The notes beneath the pieces were generated by a model. The model was given only the letters and a program-made list of their open reading frames with translations, searched no databases and had not been told where the DNA came from. 9,290 bases of DNA from Clostridiales bacterium (GTDB lineage Bacteria; Bacillota; Clostridia; Christensenellales; CAG-917). This document shows positions 6,758-9,290 of this stretch, in pieces. Positions within the stretch are counted from its first letter, which is position 1. Each line of letters starts with the position of its first letter. A program made the translations under genes and the position numbers. The stretch lies in contig JAAZIO010000076.1 of assembly GCA_012800805.1 (NCBI GenBank), positions 1 to 9,290 of the forward strand, given 5' to 3'.

Positions 6758-6797
6758 GATTTACATTTTTTTTGTTTTTACATAGTGATTAGCATTT
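6741..6797. repeat. Tandem 29-bp direct repeat, two copies
   Basis: The core ACATAGTGATT occurs at 6751-6761 and 6780-6790, flanked on both sides by matching TTTTGTTTT and CATTT-like sequence. The first copy overlaps the end of the second 145-bp unit. Confidence 0.75.
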
Positions 6798-6920
6798 CAA
6801 ATACTGTTTTAAAAAACTTTTTTTACAAAAACTTTATCAGCGTTAATCTTACAAAATAATGAAATACTTTATCGTGATATCTTTTTTATATTTTTTTAAT
6901 ATTACAGTAATTTTGTAAAG

Positions 6921-7370
6921 TTAGTCTTCTATCAGTCTTCTTTTTCGCTCGTTAATTGCTTTGATTGATTCTTGCAACAGTTTTTCCGTCCTGTCAAGAA
7001 TTGAAAAAGCGGCAGACCTTGCCTCGTAGTCGGCTTTTCTGAAGCTCTCTTCCGCCTCAAGAATTATCTGGTCAGCCCTTTCATGCGCTTCCCTTATGAT
7101 TTCGCTTTCACTTGTCATTTGGTCCGCGGCCTGGGCGGCCTCGGAAACTATGCGCTGGGCTTCCATATTGGCTTGAGAAAGTATCTCTTCCCTTTCTTTT
7201 ACTATCGCTCTTGCCTCACGAAATTCCGATGGCAGGCTGACTCTTAAGCGGTTTATGATATCAAGGAGCATATAACGGTCTAAAACGACTTCGGTTTGAG
7301 AAAAAGCGGCTTTCCTTGCTTTCAAAACCTCCGCCTCAAGCTCATTAATAATCATCTCAACATTATCCAA
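6921..7370 (-). CDS. Coiled-coil protein, V-type ATPase subunit H-like or DivIVA-like, function unknown
   Basis: The 149-residue product is almost entirely charged and helical. From about residue 50 to 145 it has long heptad-like runs rich in E, A, R and K, for example EREEILSQANMEAQRIVSEAAQAADQ and IIREAHERADQIILEAEESF. Nothing suggests a nucleotide-binding site, a signal peptide or a membrane span. Proteins of this kind lie next to coaD in many Clostridia and are often labelled ATPase or ATP synthase subunit from similarity of the coiled coil alone. A structural or cell-division-scaffold role like DivIVA is possible but unproven. The start is TTG at 7370: AGGAGGAA (7378-7385) lies 9 nt before it, while the first in-frame ATG (7355) is 24 nt away. 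The gene is 2 nt from the coaD stop, so it is the last member of the rsmD-coaD cluster. Confidence 0.85.
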   Translation of the reverse strand: MDNVEMIINELEAEVLKARKAAFSQTEVVLDRYMLLDIINRLRVSLPSEFREARAIVKEREEILSQANMEAQRIVSEAAQAADQMTSESEIIREAHERADQIILEAEESFRKADYEARSAAFSILDRTEKLLQESIKAINERKRRLIED

Positions 7371-7372
7371 AG

Positions 7373-7849
7373 TTAATTTCCTCCTTTGAATATCATATTG
7401 GCAATATCCTCGCCCACCAAAACGGCATCTCCTGCTTTAAGCAGTTCTTTGGCGGTTGTTGAGGATACCTCTTTCAGCTCTTCCCTTGCGGGCAGCAATA
7501 TGGTTTCAATGTCTCCGTTGCGAAGGTTCCATTCCGCCATTTCCCGCTCATACTCAAAATCGTTTTCGTTTCTAAAGCCTCTTACAAAAACTCCGCCGCC
7601 TATCGATTTAGCGTAATCAATCGCAAGGCCGTCATAGTGTTCCACCGTGACATTAGGGATATCCTTTGTCAAAGCCTTTAAAAACGCCATACGCTCCTCA
7701 ACGGAAAACGCGCAAGCTTTTTTTTCAGGGTTTAACAATATTACCACATAAAGGCGGTCAAAGAGCTTGGACGCTCGCTTTATAATATCAAGATGCCCTA
7801 TTGTTGGCGGGTCGAATGTTCCCGTGACTATACCCGTGTTCATTTCCAT
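7373..7849 (-). CDS. coaD: Phosphopantetheine adenylyltransferase (PPAT)
   Basis: This enzyme joins 4'-phosphopantetheine and ATP to give dephospho-CoA, the penultimate step of coenzyme A synthesis, in the cytoplasm. The 158 residues fit the family (about 155-165). The nucleotidyltransferase signature GTFDPPTIGH (10-19) is followed by the substrate-binding RGFRNENDFEYEREMAEWN (90-108) and the late motif VSSTTAKEL (128-136). Two starts are possible. The first ATG is at 7849. The third codon, ATG at 7843, forms a 4-nt ATGA overlap with the rsmD stop. Neither has a good ribosome binding site, which fits coupled translation from rsmD. The shorter form (156 residues) is about equally likely. Confidence 0.96.
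   Translation of the reverse strand: MEMNTGIVTGTFDPPTIGHLDIIKRASKLFDRLYVVILLNPEKKACAFSVEERMAFLKALTKDIPNVTVEHYDGLAIDYAKSIGGGVFVRGFRNENDFEYEREMAEWNLRNGDIETILLPAREELKEVSSTTAKELLKAGDAVLVGEDIANMIFKGGN
7378..7385 (-). promoter_or_regulatory. Ribosome binding site that supports the TTG start at 7370
   Basis: The minus strand reads AGGAGGAA, 9 nt before TTG. The site lies inside the last codons of coaD and encodes its Gly-Gly pair, so coaD translation and initiation of the next gene overlap. Confidence 0.75.
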
Positions 7850-8391
7850 TCAATCAAATCAGCGCTTATCGGCCCCATTTTTTTGTTTCTAACAGCAACC
7901 AAATCAACCATGTCGCCAAGCAAAGCCTCGTAATCCGTTTCGCGGTCGCTTGAGCGCTCAAAAACGATGATGCCGTCATCCGAAAGCAACCTGCGTTCGA
8001 TAATGATTTTTATCGCCTCCTCGCCGTTTAAAGACTTAAAAGGAGGGTCAATGAATATTATGTCAAACTTTTTGCCAAGCGATAAGAGATAATTTGAAAA
8101 ATCGGTTTTGATGACCTTATAGTTGCCGTCAATTTTTTTAAGGTTGTTTTTTATGCAGTTAATTGAATCGGAAGAGTTGTCGATAAATACCACTTCCGCG
8201 GCGCCTCTTGATATTGCCTCAATTCCAAGCGCTCCCGTCCCCGCAAAAAGGTCAAGAACGGTTTTGGATTCTATACGAAATTGTATGATATTGAAAATGG
8301 TTTCTTTGATTCTATCCATTGTGGGCCTGACTTCATATCCTTCAGGCGCCTCTAGTCTTTTTCCTCTGTATTTTCCCGAGATGACTCTCAT
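7840..8391 (-). CDS. rsmD: 16S rRNA (guanine-966-N2)-methyltransferase
   Basis: This enzyme methylates G966 of 16S rRNA with S-adenosylmethionine during small-subunit assembly. The 183 residues match RsmD (about 180-200). The N-terminal RNA-binding signature MRVISGKYRGKRL and RPTMDRIKETIFN (22-34) is followed by the SAM-binding motif LDLFAGTGALGIEA (46-59) and the catalytic DPPF (115-118). The start has AAAGGGG (8397-8403) 5 nt upstream. It heads the cluster rsmD-coaD-coiled-coil, an order common in Clostridia, and its stop overlaps the start region of coaD. No convincing promoter was found in the 277 bp upstream. Confidence 0.96.
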   Translation of the reverse strand: MRVISGKYRGKRLEAPEGYEVRPTMDRIKETIFNIIQFRIESKTVLDLFAGTGALGIEAISRGAAEVVFIDNSSDSINCIKNNLKKIDGNYKVIKTDFSNYLLSLGKKFDIIFIDPPFKSLNGEEAIKIIIERRLLSDDGIIVFERSSDRETDYEALLGDMVDLVAVRNKKMGPISADLIEWK

Positions 8392-8593
8392 ATTTTCCCC
8401 TTTATTTTACTAACCTTATCTTTTGCCCCTATTTGAAATTAATTACTGTATTTTAAATATTCCTAAAAATAACAGAGCTTATAAGATTAAAGTATATATT
8501 TTCGGTTAATGTTGTTCATTTTCCGTTTTCTTTCTAAGTCTACTACAATTTTTTAAAGTCATAGGGGATTTTATATTTTTGATTTTATTTCGT

Positions 8594-8639
8594 TATATGA
8601 TTGTAAAATTATTTTGTTCCCTATATGACTGTAAAATTA
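8594..8639. repeat. Two 18-bp direct repeats, period 28
   Basis: TATATGATTGTAAAATTA (8594-8611) and TATATGACTGTAAAATTA (8622-8639) differ at one position. They lie in the spacer between the cyclo-ligase gene and rsmD, which is otherwise featureless and AT-rich. Confidence 0.8.
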
Positions 8640-8640
8640 G

Positions 8641-8653
8641 ATAACGCCGTTAT
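8641..8653. promoter_or_regulatory. Near-palindrome ATAACG-C-CGTTAT
   Basis: A 13-nt sequence with dyad symmetry lies 15 nt beyond the cyclo-ligase stop, next to the 18-bp repeats. It could be a protein-binding site or a weak hairpin. It also resembles the last codons of the cyclo-ligase gene. Confidence 0.3.
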
Positions 8654-8668
8654 ATAAAATAGGCTTTT

Positions 8669-9211
8669 TTATAAGATTACGCCGTTTTCGTTAATGATTG
8701 CGTCCAGCTTGATGTCGTGCTCTTCTGTTGCCACGCTATCAAGCTCCTGGCAGGAAAAGGCAAGCCCGAGTTTATAGGTTTTTCTGTCCTCCAAAAACCT
8801 GTCGTAATAGCCTTTGCCGTGGCCTAGACGGTTTAATTCTTTGTCATATCCTATAAGCGGGATTATGGCCAAATCCACTTCTCCCTTATAAGGCTCGCCC
8901 TCTTTTGGCTCAAGTATCCCCCATTTGTTGAACCAAAACTCCGTATCGACATCTATTAATACCATGCTCATGAGGTCGCCGTCGGTTTTTGGCACATAAA
9001 CGCTTTTGCCTCGCTTTATAGCGTGACGCACTATATTCATTGTGTCTGCCTCATTAGGGGTTGAAAGATAGCAAAAAACCGATTTTGCGCTTTTATATGC
9101 GTCAAAATTTTTTAAATGGTCAAAAATCTTATCCGAGGCGGAAATTCTTTCATCCTCGGTCATTTTTTCAAGTTTTTCTTTAACTATTTTCCTTTGTTCT
9201 TTCTTGTCCAT
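8669..9211 (-). CDS. 5-formyltetrahydrofolate cyclo-ligase
   Basis: This enzyme converts 5-formyltetrahydrofolate to 5,10-methenyltetrahydrofolate using ATP, returning a storage folate to one-carbon metabolism. The 180 residues match the family (about 180-200). The basic N-terminus carries KKEQRKIVKEKL. VFCYLSTPNEADT (45-57) matches the substrate region, and DLAIIPLIGYDKELNRLGHGKGYYDRFL (113-140) carries the family signature RLGxGxGYYDRFL that binds ATP. The C-terminus has EEHDIKLDAIINENG, matching the usual PHDxxLDxxITE. The ribosome binding site is weak (AAAGAATAC), but the promoter at 9245-9273 is strong. It is read towards rsmD with a 277-bp gap and is probably its own transcription unit. 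Confidence 0.93.
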   Translation of the reverse strand: MDKKEQRKIVKEKLEKMTEDERISASDKIFDHLKNFDAYKSAKSVFCYLSTPNEADTMNIVRHAIKRGKSVYVPKTDGDLMSMVLIDVDTEFWFNKWGILEPKEGEPYKGEVDLAIIPLIGYDKELNRLGHGKGYYDRFLEDRKTYKLGLAFSCQELDSVATEEHDIKLDAIINENGVIL

Positions 9212-9244
9212 TTTGTATTCTTTATTTTTTCGTATTTATATAAA

Positions 9245-9273
9245 ATAATACATTTCCGAGCGGCTTCTGTCAA
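9245..9273 (-). promoter_or_regulatory. Promoter of the cyclo-ligase gene
   Basis: On the minus strand TTGACA (9268-9273) and TATTAT (9245-9250) are separated by 17 nt. Predicted start is near 9238, a leader of about 27 nt. A second TTGACAG lies 10 nt further upstream as a direct repeat. Confidence 0.75.
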
Positions 9274-9290
9274 ACGCTGTCAAAATTTCA

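Larger units (their letters stand above)
6263..6920. other. Gene-free AT-rich spacer made largely of tandem direct repeats
   Basis: About 650 bp contain no ORF with a ribosome binding site on either strand. The stretch holds, left to right, a 48-bp tandem repeat, a hairpin-forming dyad (CCTTTAA-gct-TTAAAGG, 6453-6469), a diverged tandem repeat of about 140-148 bp, and a 29-bp tandem repeat. The last 120 bp (6798-6920) show nothing but AT-rich DNA. No clear terminator for the gene ending at 6921 was found there. Confidence 0.7.

Noticed and set aside
6324..6797. CRISPR array
   Set aside because: The repeats have only two copies each, with differing periods, no regular unique spacers, and no cas gene in the window.
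6263..6920. Remnant insertion sequence or integron
   Set aside because: No transposase or integrase fragment, no terminal inverted repeats and no target-site duplication were seen; the repeats are all direct.

Overview
The window looks like an ordinary chromosomal segment of a low-GC, anaerobic Gram-positive bacterium, most likely a member of the Clostridia (Bacillota). The reasons are strong AGGAGG-type ribosome binding sites, near-consensus TTGACA/TATAAT promoters, very AT-rich spacers between genes of clearly higher GC, a clostridial-style rsmD-coaD-coiled-coil gene cluster, and glycerol use through glycerol dehydrogenase plus an ATP-dependent dihydroxyacetone kinase. The species cannot be read from the sequence. 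No phage, transposon, CRISPR array or defence system was recognised.

Left part (1-1950, leftward): a 33-residue single-span membrane peptide with an excellent ribosome binding site lies downstream of a strong promoter and an unexplained leader of about 270 nt. Then comes gdhA (glutamate dehydrogenase) with its own promoter and terminator. Middle (1980-5155, rightward): gldA and a fused dhaK-dhaL gene form a two-gene unit that oxidises glycerol to dihydroxyacetone and phosphorylates it to DHAP. A strong hairpin lies between the two genes and a clear terminator follows. gdhA and gldA are divergent across a 221-bp spacer with one good promoter each.

Centre-right (5270-6920): a leftward tRNA-Leu(GAG) with its own promoter and terminator. 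A rightward two-span membrane protein with a cytoplasmic zinc ribbon follows, and a convergent 47-codon gene on the minus strand. Beyond that lie about 650 bp of AT-rich DNA built from three sets of tandem direct repeats with periods of about 48, 140-148 and 29 bp. Each 48-bp unit carries a full minus-strand promoter (TTGAAG-17-TATAAT), so the repeat appears to be a duplicated promoter pointing at the 47-codon gene. This is the most unusual structure in the window.

Right part (6921-9290, leftward): rsmD (16S rRNA methyltransferase), coaD (phosphopantetheine adenylyltransferase) and a coiled-coil protein form a tightly packed, translationally coupled cluster. Upstream is a 5-formyltetrahydrofolate cyclo-ligase gene with its own promoter at the window edge. 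The main genes are central metabolism and housekeeping. The less explained material is the small ORFs and the repeat-rich spacer.
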